Shown piece by piece: positions 20,625 to 29,427 of a stretch of DNA of 64,000 bases. Origin of the DNA: an uncultured Pelagibacteraceae bacterium (GTDB lineage: Bacteria > Pseudomonadota > Alphaproteobacteria > Pelagibacterales > Pelagibacteraceae). Made by a program: the position numbers and the translations under genes. A model generated the notes under the pieces. It did not search any database. It was not told the DNA's origin and saw only the letters and a list, made by a program, of their open reading frames with translations. Location of the stretch: NCBI GenBank assembly GCA_902618855.1, contig CACNCD010000001.1:1-64000 (forward strand). The letters run 5' to 3'. The stretch's first letter is position 1. Each line of letters opens with the position of its first letter.

Positions 20625-21947
20625 ATGAATATTTATAAAAATAATATAAATAAAATATTCTATATTTTTCTAATAATTCATCTAATCGTCTGGACATTGA
20701 TTCCTACCTTTACAAATCATAATTTGCCTTTGGATACTATTGAGGCATTAGCATGGGGAAGCAATTTAGACTGGGGTTTTAATAAACATCCACCAGCTAG
20801 CGCCTTTTTCGTAGAAGTTTTTTATAATATTTTTGGAAATAAAGACTGGGCATATTATTTTTTAAGTCAAATTTTTGTAATATTTTCTTTTTTTATAGTT
20901 TGGAAATTTTCTTATGATCTATTAAGCGATAAATATTTTGCTTTACTGTCAGTATTATTACTTGAAGCGATTTATTATTTCAATTTTACTTCTCCAGAAT
21001 TCAATGTAAATATTTGTCAATTACCATTCTGGTCCTTAACAGTTTATTACTCATGGAAAATTTATAGTAAAAAAAAAATTGAACTTAAAGAATGTTTATT
21101 ATTAGGTATATTTGCAGGAATTGGTTTCTTATCTAAATACCTATTTATATATTTATTGATATCGATTAAATTTTTATTTTTGTATTCAATATTCATAAAA
21201 AAAGATATGAAGTATCAACCTCAATATTTATTACCTTCAATAGTTTTTCTTATTATTTTAATACCACATCTTATTTGGCTAATGAACAATGATTATATTA
21301 CCCTCACATACGGTATTCACAGAACTGGATTGAATGAACCTAGTATAACTGATCATTTTAAATATCCTATTATTTTTGTAGGAAAGCAAATAGGAATATT
21401 AATTCCTTTTTTTATACTAATTTTTTTACTAATTTCTAAGTTTAAATTTAATTTAAAATTTAATGATAAAAAATTATTATTTTTATTAGGGATAAACTTA
21501 CTACCAATCATTTTTATTTTTTTAACATCTCTTATTTTGGGAGCAAAAATAAGAACTATGTGGATGACACCCTTTTACCTATTTATGGGAACATTGTTTA
21601 TTTATATTTTTCAAAATCAGATAAATACAAAGAGAATTAAAAACTTTTATAAAGTATTAATATTTTTGTTTTTACTTTCACCTATTTCGTATGCATATAT
21701 TTCAATCGATCAGACAAACAAAAGAACAGATTATCCTGGAAAAGAAATAGCGAATAAAGTTCAAGAAAAATGGAGTCAAGAATTTAGCCTTCCAATAAAT
21801 GTTGTATTAGGAGATGAATGGAATGCAGGAAATTTGTCTTATCATTTAAAATCAAGACCAATTTGGGAAGGAGAGCTGGAAAAAAGCAAACTAGATAGTT
21901 ATAACATGTTTATTTGTATAGATGATATTTGTGTAGGTAATAAATGA
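20625..21947 (+). CDS. ArnT/PMT-like membrane glycosyltransferase
   Basis: Multi-TM protein with N-terminal LPLDTIEALAWGSNLDWGFNKHPPASAFFVEVFYNIFG, typical of PMT_2 (GT39/GT83-like) proteins. Confidence 0.8.
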   Translation: MNIYKNNINKIFYIFLIIHLIVWTLIPTFTNHNLPLDTIEALAWGSNLDWGFNKHPPASAFFVEVFYNIFGNKDWAYYFLSQIFVIFSFFIVWKFSYDLLSDKYFALLSVLLLEAIYYFNFTSPEFNVNICQLPFWSLTVYYSWKIYSKKKIELKECLLLGIFAGIGFLSKYLFIYLLISIKFLFLYSIFIKKDMKYQPQYLLPSIVFLIILIPHLIWLMNNDYITLTYGIHRTGLNEPSITDHFKYPIIFVGKQIGILIPFFILIFLLISKFKFNLKFNDKKLLFLLGINLLPIIFIFLTSLILGAKIRTMWMTPFYLFMGTLFIYIFQNQINTKRIKNFYKVLIFLFLLSPISYAYISIDQTNKRTDYPGKEIANKVQEKWSQEFSLPINVVLGDEWNAGNLSYHLKSRPIWEGELEKSKLDSYNMFICIDDICVGNK

Positions 21948-22069
21948 ATAATTTTTTTAGTGACAAAGTAAAAAAAATAATACTAATTGTTTTAATTGTT
22001 TTAGCAATTGAACTTTCAGGTCATGGTATATTTGCTTCTCTTATGAGGTTTTTAAATTCTATAAATTAG
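21944..22069 (+). CDS. Small (41-aa) predicted single-TM protein
   Basis: Translated by eye: MNNFFSDKVKKIILIVLIVLAIELSGHGIFASLMRFLNSIN; ATGA overlap with the upstream glycosyltransferase and ends 4 nt before the next CDS. Below the ORF-track length cutoff. Confidence 0.6.
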   Translation: MNNFFSDKVKKIILIVLIVLAIELSGHGIFASLMRFLNSIN

Positions 22070-22073
22070 TATT

Positions 22074-22943
22074 ATGAAAATAAAAATATTAATACCAATC
22101 TATAATGACTGGAGATCAGTTTTCGAACTTTTAAAACAAATAGATACTCAAATTAGTGATATTAGCGATGAAATATCAATATTAATTGTTAACGATGGAT
22201 CTAATGAGGAAAAAGAGAATATTCCAGAATTAAAGTATATAAAATCTGTAAAAATATTGAATATGAAACAAAACCAGGGACATGCACGATGCAATGCAGT
22301 GGGTTTAAAATATTTATATGAAAACGATGAATTTGATTATGTTATTCCAATGGATGGTGATGGAGAGGATAGACCTGAGGAGATTAAATTATTATTAGAG
22401 AAGTCAAAAGATTATCCTAATGATATAATAACAGCAAATAGAATTAAAAGATCTGAAAGTTTTTTATTTAAGATTTGTTACGAAATACATAAAATTATAA
22501 CTTTAATTTTTACAGGGCAAAGTATTAAATTTGGCAATTTTAGTTTATTACCTAAAACAGTTGTAAAAAAAATGATTGATGAAAAAGCGACTTGGAATAG
22601 TTTTTCGGGGTCATTATGCAAGGTATCAAATGTCAGAAAATCTATCCCATCTATTCGTGGAATAAGATATTTTGGACCTTCAAAAATGAGTTTTCCAAAT
22701 CTAATTAAACATTCTTTATCTATAATTTCAGTTTTTAAATTTACTTGGTTTTTCAGATCTTTAATCTTTTTATTAGTTTATTGTTATTTAATTTCAGGAT
22801 TTATAACTATAATTACTTTAATACCAGTAGTTGTAATTATTATTTTGAATGGAATGATTTTTACAATATCTGCAAGAGAAAACTTAGAGGAATATAAAAA
22901 TTCGTTATCAAATATGATTAATGTTGATACCATAAAAGAATAA
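22074..22943 (+). CDS. Family 2 glycosyltransferase (DPM1-like) with C-terminal TM segments
   Basis: ILIPIYNDWRSVFELL, VNDGSNEE, QGHARCNAVGL, PMDGDGEDRPEEI. Confidence 0.88.
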   Translation: MKIKILIPIYNDWRSVFELLKQIDTQISDISDEISILIVNDGSNEEKENIPELKYIKSVKILNMKQNQGHARCNAVGLKYLYENDEFDYVIPMDGDGEDRPEEIKLLLEKSKDYPNDIITANRIKRSESFLFKICYEIHKIITLIFTGQSIKFGNFSLLPKTVVKKMIDEKATWNSFSGSLCKVSNVRKSIPSIRGIRYFGPSKMSFPNLIKHSLSIISVFKFTWFFRSLIFLLVYCYLISGFITIITLIPVVVIIILNGMIFTISARENLEEYKNSLSNMINVDTIKE

Positions 22944-22955
22944 AAAAATAATTTT

Positions 22956-24158
22956 ATGTACTTTATCAATCCTTTTAAAGCATTAAGACCTACAAAAGAA
23001 AACGCTTCATCTGTAGCTGTCGCGAGTACCGATCATCTAGGAGAGGATGGAAAAAAAGAACATTTAAAAAAAAATCCTTGGAGCTATTTGAATGTATTTG
23101 ATGCTAATAATGAAAAGCAATCTAAGGAACAATTTGAACTAATGAAAAAAAATTCTATTTTAGAAAAAGAAGACGATACTTGTTTTTATATTTATAAAAT
23201 ATCTGATCAAAATCATGAACAAATTGGAATAATTGGTACCGCAAAGTTATCTGCTTATGACAATTTACATATACGTGGCCATGAGGAGATTTTTTTAGAG
23301 CGTGCTCAAAAAAGACTTAAACAGATGGATAACCTTAATGCTCAAATAGGTCCCATTTATACTATTTATCCAGATAATGATGAATTGAATGGACTACTTA
23401 AAAAAGAAATTTCATCGGAACCTATTTATTCTTTTGATGCTATAGATAAATGTAAACACGAAATATGGGTTTTAAATCAAAATGAAAAAATTCAAAAAAT
23501 TTGTGATTTATTTAATTCAATAAATAGAATTTATATAGCTGATGGTCATCATAGGATGGAAGCATTATCTAAACTATCAGAATTTAGAAAACATAAAAAT
23601 CCCAATCATACAGGTAATGAGCCTTATAATTATTTTATGGTAGCTATATTTCCACAAAGTCAAGTAAGGTTACTTGATTATAATAGATTAATTAAAGATT
23701 TGTACGGATATTCACCTAAAGACTTTATAAAGCAAGTTAAAAAGAAATTTAATATCGAAAAACAAGATTCACCATTTAAACCAAATAAGCCACAAACATT
23801 TGGAATGTATTTGGATAAACAATGGTATTCATTAAATCTAAAAGAGCCTCCAGAACAAAATCTATTTCATATTATAAATTTAGACATAAATTTACTTCAT
23901 TATTATCTATTAGAGCCAATTCTGGGAATTGGAGACCCGAGGTACGATAATAGAATTGATTTTCTCGCTGGCTTTCATGGATTAAAATCTATTGAGGATA
24001 AAGTGAATTCTGGTCAAGCTGAGGTCGGTTTTGCTTTGTTTGCTACCCAAGTTCAAAATGTAATTAGTTTTGCGGATAAAAAATTAAATATGCCCCCAAA
24101 ATCTACGTGGTTTGATCCAAAGCCTTTGGACGGATTGTTGGCATACGATTTTGAATAA
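22956..24158 (+). CDS. DUF1015 family protein
   Basis: N-terminal INPFKALRPTKENASSVA, GHEEIFLERAQKRLKQMDNLNAQIGPIYTIYPD, IADGHHRMEAL, NYFMVAIFPQSQVRLLDYNRLIKDL; DUF1015 by family recall. Confidence 0.85.
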   Translation: MYFINPFKALRPTKENASSVAVASTDHLGEDGKKEHLKKNPWSYLNVFDANNEKQSKEQFELMKKNSILEKEDDTCFYIYKISDQNHEQIGIIGTAKLSAYDNLHIRGHEEIFLERAQKRLKQMDNLNAQIGPIYTIYPDNDELNGLLKKEISSEPIYSFDAIDKCKHEIWVLNQNEKIQKICDLFNSINRIYIADGHHRMEALSKLSEFRKHKNPNHTGNEPYNYFMVAIFPQSQVRLLDYNRLIKDLYGYSPKDFIKQVKKKFNIEKQDSPFKPNKPQTFGMYLDKQWYSLNLKEPPEQNLFHIINLDINLLHYYLLEPILGIGDPRYDNRIDFLAGFHGLKSIEDKVNSGQAEVGFALFATQVQNVISFADKKLNMPPKSTWFDPKPLDGLLAYDFE

Positions 24159-24276
24159 ATTTTATTTACATAATTTAAAAGTTAATATAGATAGACCTTT
24201 TTTATTTATAAAAATTATATATAAAAAAAATAGTGACAATTTATCGAAAAAAAACTTACAAACAAAAATATAATTT

Positions 24277-25431
24277 ATGCAAAAACCTAGCCTTAAACCT
24301 CAAAATCCAAACTTTTCAAGCGGACCATGTTCAAAACGTCCTGGTTGGACATATGACGTTCTAAAAAATTCACCAATTGGAAGATCTCATAGACATAAAG
24401 TTTGTAAAGAAAGATTAAATGAAGCAATCGTTAAATCTAAGAAAATTTTAAATTTACCTGATGATTATTTATTAGGTGTGATGACCGGCTCAAACACTGG
24501 AGCTTTAGAGGCAGCTATGTGGTCATTGTTAGGAAATAGAGGAGTAGATGTACTTGCGTGGGAAAATTTTGGCAAGGATTGGGTAATCGATATTATAGAA
24601 CAATTTAAAATGAAGGATGTAAATAGCCATATAACCGACTATGGAATTCTTCCAGATCTTACAAAAGTTAATTTTAAAAATGATGTTGTGTTTACCTGGA
24701 ACGGTACTACAGCAGGTGTAAAAATACCAAATGGCGATTGGATACCAGATGATAGAGAAGGGTTAACAATTTGCGATGCCACTTCAGGGATTTTTGCAAT
24801 GGATATAGATTGCAAAAAACTTGATGTAATTACTTGGTCTTGGCAAAAGGTTTTAGGAGCAGAAGCAGCCCATGGAATGATAGCATTATCTCCTAGAGCT
24901 GTGGAAAGACTTGAAACACATGTTCCGCCGTGGCCAGTTCCAAAATTATTTAGATTGGCAAATAAGAAAAAATTAATTAAAGCTATATTTGAAGGTGGAA
25001 TAATTAATACACCATCCATGATTTGCGTCGAAGATGTTCTTGATGCTTTAAATTGGGTAGAATCTGTAGGCGGTACAAAAGGATCAATAAAAATTTCCAG
25101 TGAAAATTTAAAAATTTGTGAAGATTGGATAGCAAAAAGTGAAAATTTTAAATTTATGTGTGAAGACAAAAATTTAAGATCTTCTACAAGTATAACGGTT
25201 TTAATTAAAGATGAATGGTTTACAAAGCATGATGAGGAAGGTCAAAGAGGGGTCTTAAAAAAACTATTCTCGTTATTAGAAAAAGAAGGTGTAGCCAATG
25301 ATATTAATGGATATCCTAAAGCTCCTCCAAGCATAAGAATTTGGGGTGGCTCTACTGTACAAAACAGCGATATGAAAGCACTTCTGCCTTGGATAGATTG
25401 GGCTTATCATTCAATTAAGAATAATGCCTAA
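24277..25431 (+). CDS. serC: Phosphoserine aminotransferase (alphaproteobacterial type)
   Basis: NFSSGPCSKRPGW, SWQKVLGAEAAHGMIALSPRAVERLETHVPPWPVPKLFRL with PLP-Lys; GGIINTPSMI. Confidence 0.93.
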   Translation: MQKPSLKPQNPNFSSGPCSKRPGWTYDVLKNSPIGRSHRHKVCKERLNEAIVKSKKILNLPDDYLLGVMTGSNTGALEAAMWSLLGNRGVDVLAWENFGKDWVIDIIEQFKMKDVNSHITDYGILPDLTKVNFKNDVVFTWNGTTAGVKIPNGDWIPDDREGLTICDATSGIFAMDIDCKKLDVITWSWQKVLGAEAAHGMIALSPRAVERLETHVPPWPVPKLFRLANKKKLIKAIFEGGIINTPSMICVEDVLDALNWVESVGGTKGSIKISSENLKICEDWIAKSENFKFMCEDKNLRSSTSITVLIKDEWFTKHDEEGQRGVLKKLFSLLEKEGVANDINGYPKAPPSIRIWGGSTVQNSDMKALLPWIDWAYHSIKNNA

Positions 25432-26359
25432 AGTTTTAATTTCAGACTCAATGAGCAATGTTGCTCAAAAAATTTTCGAAAAAAATAATATTTCTGTTGA
25501 TGTTAAGACCGGTTTATCTGAAGATGAGATTATTAAAATAATTCCTGAATATGACGGAATGGTTGTGAGATCAGCAACAAAAGTAACAAAAAAAATAATT
25601 GAAGCTGCAAAAAATTTAAAAGTTATCGGAAGAGCTGGTGCAGGCGTTGACAATATTGATGTGCCTACAGCAAAAGAAAAAAACATGATTGTGATGAATA
25701 CTCCTGGAGGAAATGCAAATGCCACAGCAGAACATGCTTTTGCAATGATAATGTCAGTTTTAAGAAAAATGCCTTTTGCAAACGAGACAACTCACAAGGG
25801 CCAATGGGAGAAGAAAAACATTAAAGGAACAGAGCTCTCTAAAAAAACTTTAGGAATAATTGGTTTTGGAAATGTTGGTGTAAGATTAAGCAAGCTTGTT
25901 AAGGGTTTTGATATGAAAATTTTAGTTAATTCAAAATCATTAGAGTCTAGAAAAAAGGATTACCCACATGTAGAAAATGCAAGTTTTGAAGATTTGATTA
26001 GCAAAAGTGATATTATAAGCTTTCACTGTAAGGCACCAAAAGATGGGAAGCCCATGATTACAAAAGAACATTATAAAAAAATGAAGCCAACTGCATATAT
26101 AATTAACGCTGCCAGAGGTAATATTGTTGACGAAAAAGATTTACATGAAGCTTTGAATGAAAATTTGATTGCTGGAGCGGCAGTAGATGTATTTTCAAAA
26201 GAGCCTGCAAAAGAAAATATATTATTTAATAATCCAAAAGTCGTTTTAACTCCACATATTGCAGCATCAACAACTGAAGCATCAATTGTAGTAGCAGAAA
26301 TGGTAGCAAATCAGATATCGGATTTTTTATTAAAAGGTGTTAAAATTAACACCGTATAG
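25424..26359 (+). CDS. serA: D-3-phosphoglycerate dehydrogenase (short, without C-terminal regulatory domain)
   Basis: VVRSATKVTKKIIEAAKNLKVIGRAGAGVDNIDVPTAKEKNMIVMNTPGGNANATAEHAFAMIM; LGIIGFGNVGVRLSKL; INAARGNIVDEKDLHEAL; TPHIAASTTEA. Ends at about 311 aa. Confidence 0.92.
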   Translation: MPKVLISDSMSNVAQKIFEKNNISVDVKTGLSEDEIIKIIPEYDGMVVRSATKVTKKIIEAAKNLKVIGRAGAGVDNIDVPTAKEKNMIVMNTPGGNANATAEHAFAMIMSVLRKMPFANETTHKGQWEKKNIKGTELSKKTLGIIGFGNVGVRLSKLVKGFDMKILVNSKSLESRKKDYPHVENASFEDLISKSDIISFHCKAPKDGKPMITKEHYKKMKPTAYIINAARGNIVDEKDLHEALNENLIAGAAVDVFSKEPAKENILFNNPKVVLTPHIAASTTEASIVVAEMVANQISDFLLKGVKINTV

Positions 26360-27198
26360 TGAAAAATCTTTTAACAATAATTTTTACTTTTATTCTTCTT
26401 TCTGGACAAGCGTTTTCAGATAATCATAAAACAAATTTTAAAGATATAAAAGGATATAAAAAGCAATTTCTTTCTATGTCTGAAAAAAAAGTTAATAGAA
26501 TTAAAGAAGTAAAAGCCTCAGATGGTTTCCCAGTTTACGAAGGAAAAACAAGTATTCAAGTTACTGTAAACAGAGAAGATGCGGGCTGTGGAAAGGGTAA
26601 AGCGCAAACAACTCAAATTCAATGTGACGGCAAAGGTAACAGAAGCAGACAAGAAATACACCTAGGTGATATGAAATTAAAAAATAAAGAACATATTTTT
26701 GAATATGCAGTTTATTTCGATGAAACTTATGAACCTTTAAAAAAAGGTGCTGTAGTTATAATTGGCCAAATGCATACCGATAATAAAGCTAAAGGATGTC
26801 ATAGCTGTTGTCATTTTTGGGCTCAAGATTTTAAATATAAAGGGGAACATTATTACAGCTGGGCAAGTAAAGCAGCTTATGCATCTGAGCCTGTTATAAT
26901 TGGTAAAATTGAAGATTTAAAAGGGAAGTGGACACATTTAAAATTTCACGTTCTCTGGAAGCTTGACGAAACAGGTAGATTTAAAATTTATAAAAATAAT
27001 GAAGTTATAGCTGATCTAAGAAACATAAAAACTTTAGCTGACACTTGCACAGGTGGCTATATGAAATTTGGGATATACAGACACAGAACTATTGGTTATT
27101 GGAATTCTGATTGGGAGAGCCTTCATGATCAAAGAATTTATTTAGATAGCATTATTTTTAGAAAGCCAAAAAAAAAAGAAAAGTTTAAAAACAATTAA
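26359..27198 (+). CDS. Secreted polysaccharide lyase-like (heparin lyase I-type fold) protein
   Basis: N-terminal signal peptide [35 protein letters not shown]...[10 protein letters not shown] resembles the C-terminal motif of Pfam polysaccharide lyase PF14099. GTG start overlaps the serA stop. Confidence 0.55.
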   Translation: MKNLLTIIFTFILLSGQAFSDNHKTNFKDIKGYKKQFLSMSEKKVNRIKEVKASDGFPVYEGKTSIQVTVNREDAGCGKGKAQTTQIQCDGKGNRSRQEIHLGDMKLKNKEHIFEYAVYFDETYEPLKKGAVVIIGQMHTDNKAKGCHSCCHFWAQDFKYKGEHYYSWASKAAYASEPVIIGKIEDLKGKWTHLKFHVLWKLDETGRFKIYKNNEVIADLRNIKTLADTCTGGYMKFGIYRHRTIGYWNSDWESLHDQRIYLDSIIFRKPKKKEKFKNN

Positions 27199-28475
27199 TT
27201 AACTTTTATTGTTGGTAAAGAATAAAAATCAGCTGTATCAATTTTAGAAGAGTGTTGTCTTTTCATATTCCATTTTTTATGTACCCCAGCACTTGCAAGA
27301 CTTAAAGTTGATCTTCCATATCTATAGTTAGTATTATCAATAGACCTCATTAAACTATTTATTTTTTCATCTCGAATAGAAGAAAATAAATTTTCTTTAT
27401 TGTTTGAGTCACATAAATGAGACAGTATCACTCCTGCTTTTTGATAACGGTATCCATTTTTAAAAATACTTTCTAAACCAGAAATTGCTGCCTTTACAAT
27501 TTCTATACTATTATTTGTAGCAATTGGAAAATCTATTGTTTTTGAATTAGAATAAAAACCATAGCGACTTTGAAAAGGACTTGTTCTCACAAAAACAGTT
27601 ATTGATTTTGTAATTAATGACTCTGATCTAATTTTTTCTGAAGCATTTAATGAATAACTCGCAACAGCTTCTTTTAGTTCTTGAAAATTTTCTACTCTTT
27701 TTCCAAATGAACGTGATACGACACAACTCTTTCTTTTTGAACTTTTTGTTTCTAAATTAATACAAGAAATACCTCTAAGTTCCATCGCGGTTCTTGAGCT
27801 TAAAACATTAGAACTTTTTTTAATCCATGTGTTAGATTTATTCTTTAATTGTTTGGCATTATAAATTCCATTCTTATGATAGAATTTTGTTAATTGCCTT
27901 CCAACGCCCCAGACATCGTTGATTTCTACCTTTTCTAAAATCGGATCTATATTTTCCAATCCTATTAAGCTAACAACTCCAGATTGTTTTTTTTTAGCTA
28001 TATGATTTGCAACTTTACTTAAAGTTTTAGTTTTTGCTATGCCTATGCTTGTTGGAATACCCGTCCATTGGAGAACTACATTTCTAATTTCTTTTCCAAC
28101 ATCTTCTATTTCGTTATCTGGAAAATTAGTCAGATCCAGAAAAGCTTCATCAATAGAATAAATTTCTATTTCAGAATTAAATCTTTTAAGAGTTCTCATT
28201 ACCCTTCTAGATAAATCTCCGTATAGAGAATAGTTTGACGAAAAAACTTGGACATTATTTTTCATGATAATATTTTTTGCTTTGAAGTACGGTTCTCCCA
28301 TTTTAATCCCCAAAGCTTTTGCCTCCACTGACCTTGAAATAATACATCCATCGTTATTCGATAACACAACTACAGGTTTATTTCTCAACTTTGGATTGAA
28401 TAGCCTTTCACATGAAACATAAAATGAATTACAATCGACTAGCGCTATTTTTTTAGTAAGTTGAGTGAATGACAT
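27195..28475 (-). CDS. umuC: Y-family DNA polymerase V catalytic subunit
   Basis: [94 protein letters not shown]. Start placed at internal Met (28475). Confidence 0.96.
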   Translation of the reverse strand: MSFTQLTKKIALVDCNSFYVSCERLFNPKLRNKPVVVLSNNDGCIISRSVEAKALGIKMGEPYFKAKNIIMKNNVQVFSSNYSLYGDLSRRVMRTLKRFNSEIEIYSIDEAFLDLTNFPDNEIEDVGKEIRNVVLQWTGIPTSIGIAKTKTLSKVANHIAKKKQSGVVSLIGLENIDPILEKVEINDVWGVGRQLTKFYHKNGIYNAKQLKNKSNTWIKKSSNVLSSRTAMELRGISCINLETKSSKRKSCVVSRSFGKRVENFQELKEAVASYSLNASEKIRSESLITKSITVFVRTSPFQSRYGFYSNSKTIDFPIATNNSIEIVKAAISGLESIFKNGYRYQKAGVILSHLCDSNNKENLFSSIRDEKINSLMRSIDNTNYRYGRSTLSLASAGVHKKWNMKRQHSSKIDTADFYSLPTIKVN

Positions 28476-28848
28476 AAGTAACAACTCCCCAAATGAAAAT
28501 ATCTGAGTCTTGGTTAATAATAATTTTATCCTCAATTTTTTTTGATCCCGAAGATAAAAAATTTTGGTCTTTTGATTTAACAAAATTTTTAACAACTAAT
28601 TCATCATGAACATTGGCTACTACAGTTGAGAAATTTTTAGGTTTCAAACTTCTGTCGACTACCAATAAATCACCATCATAAATACCAACGTCAGTCATAG
28701 ATTTTCCTTGAACCCGAATAATAAAAGTTGCCGGAACATTTTTTATCAGATGAACGTTAAGATCAACGTCCTCCTCTATATAATCAGTTGCAGGAGAAGG
28801 AAAACCAGCCCCAGCTTTGTGCAGATAAAATGGTACAGTTAGTTTCAT
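28453..28848 (-). CDS. umuD: UmuD-like LexA-family autoprotease subunit of Pol V
   Basis: [18 protein letters not shown] (A-G cleavage site), [24 protein letters not shown] catalytic Ser, ELVVKNF catalytic Lys. Confidence 0.95.
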   Translation of the reverse strand: MKLTVPFYLHKAGAGFPSPATDYIEEDVDLNVHLIKNVPATFIIRVQGKSMTDVGIYDGDLLVVDRSLKPKNFSTVVANVHDELVVKNFVKSKDQNFLSSGSKKIEDKIIINQDSDIFIWGVVTYVIHSTY

Positions 28849-28863
28849 GTTCTTGTTTTGTTC
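28849..28863. promoter_or_regulatory. Putative LexA (SOS) box, alphaproteobacterial GTTC-N7-GTTC type
   Basis: gttc-ttgtttt-gttc directly adjoining the umuD start codon (CAT at 28846-28848). Confidence 0.7.
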
Positions 28864-28972
28864 TTATTATTAGACTAATTTATTGATATAGTCAAATAGG
28901 TTGTATTTTGAGTCTGTAAGTGAATCGAAATAGAATCAAAAGGTGAACATTGAAAACAACATATAGGGACGT

Positions 28973-28981
28973 TGTGGATAA
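28973..28981 (-). promoter_or_regulatory. Perfect-consensus DnaA box in umuD-GFA intergenic region
   Basis: TGTGGATAA on + strand = TTATCCACA on - strand. Confidence 0.45.
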
Positions 28982-29055
28982 CTGCATCTAAAAGTAGCTT
29001 TAAAATAAAATGCAAAGGTTTGATACATGGTATATTCAATCAGTATTAGAAAAAT

Positions 29056-29427
29056 ATGAAGAAAAAACTAACATGTCATTGCGGAGGGGTGGAAGCAGAA
29101 GTGGATGTTCCTGAAAAAGGTTTTGAAAAGATAATGCGTTGTAATTGTTCTATCTGTAAAAAAAAAGGATACATAATAGGGGTTCTTGGACCAGATGCTT
29201 TTAAATTAATAAAAGGAGAAAATCTTTTAACACTTTATCAATTTTATACAAAAGCTGCACAACACTATTTTTGTAAAATTTGTGGTATTCATACTCATAA
29301 CAGGCCAAGAATAAATCCGAAAATATATGGAATAAATATAGCTTGTGTTGAAGGTGTTAAACCATTTGAATTAGAAAACGTTCCAGTTAATGATGGAGAA
29401 AACCATCCTTTAGACCAAAAAAAATAA
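29056..29427 (+). CDS. GFA/CENP-V domain protein (glutathione-dependent formaldehyde-activating-like)
   Basis: CHCGGVEAEVDVP, RCNCSICKKKG, YFCKICGIHTHNRPR zinc-binding Cys pattern. Confidence 0.9.
   Translation: MKKKLTCHCGGVEAEVDVPEKGFEKIMRCNCSICKKKGYIIGVLGPDAFKLIKGENLLTLYQFYTKAAQHYFCKICGIHTHNRPRINPKIYGINIACVEGVKPFELENVPVNDGENHPLDQKK

Noticed and set aside
24159-24276. Possible glycine riboswitch ahead of serC
   Set aside because: Read the 118-bp leader for conserved glycine-aptamer core elements and saw none; it is simply AT-rich. An Infernal scan with RF00504 would be decisive.
24639-25169. 176-aa minus-strand ORF antisense to serC
   Set aside because: Fully inside the strongly supported serC frame; no recognisable domain; looks like a shadow ORF.
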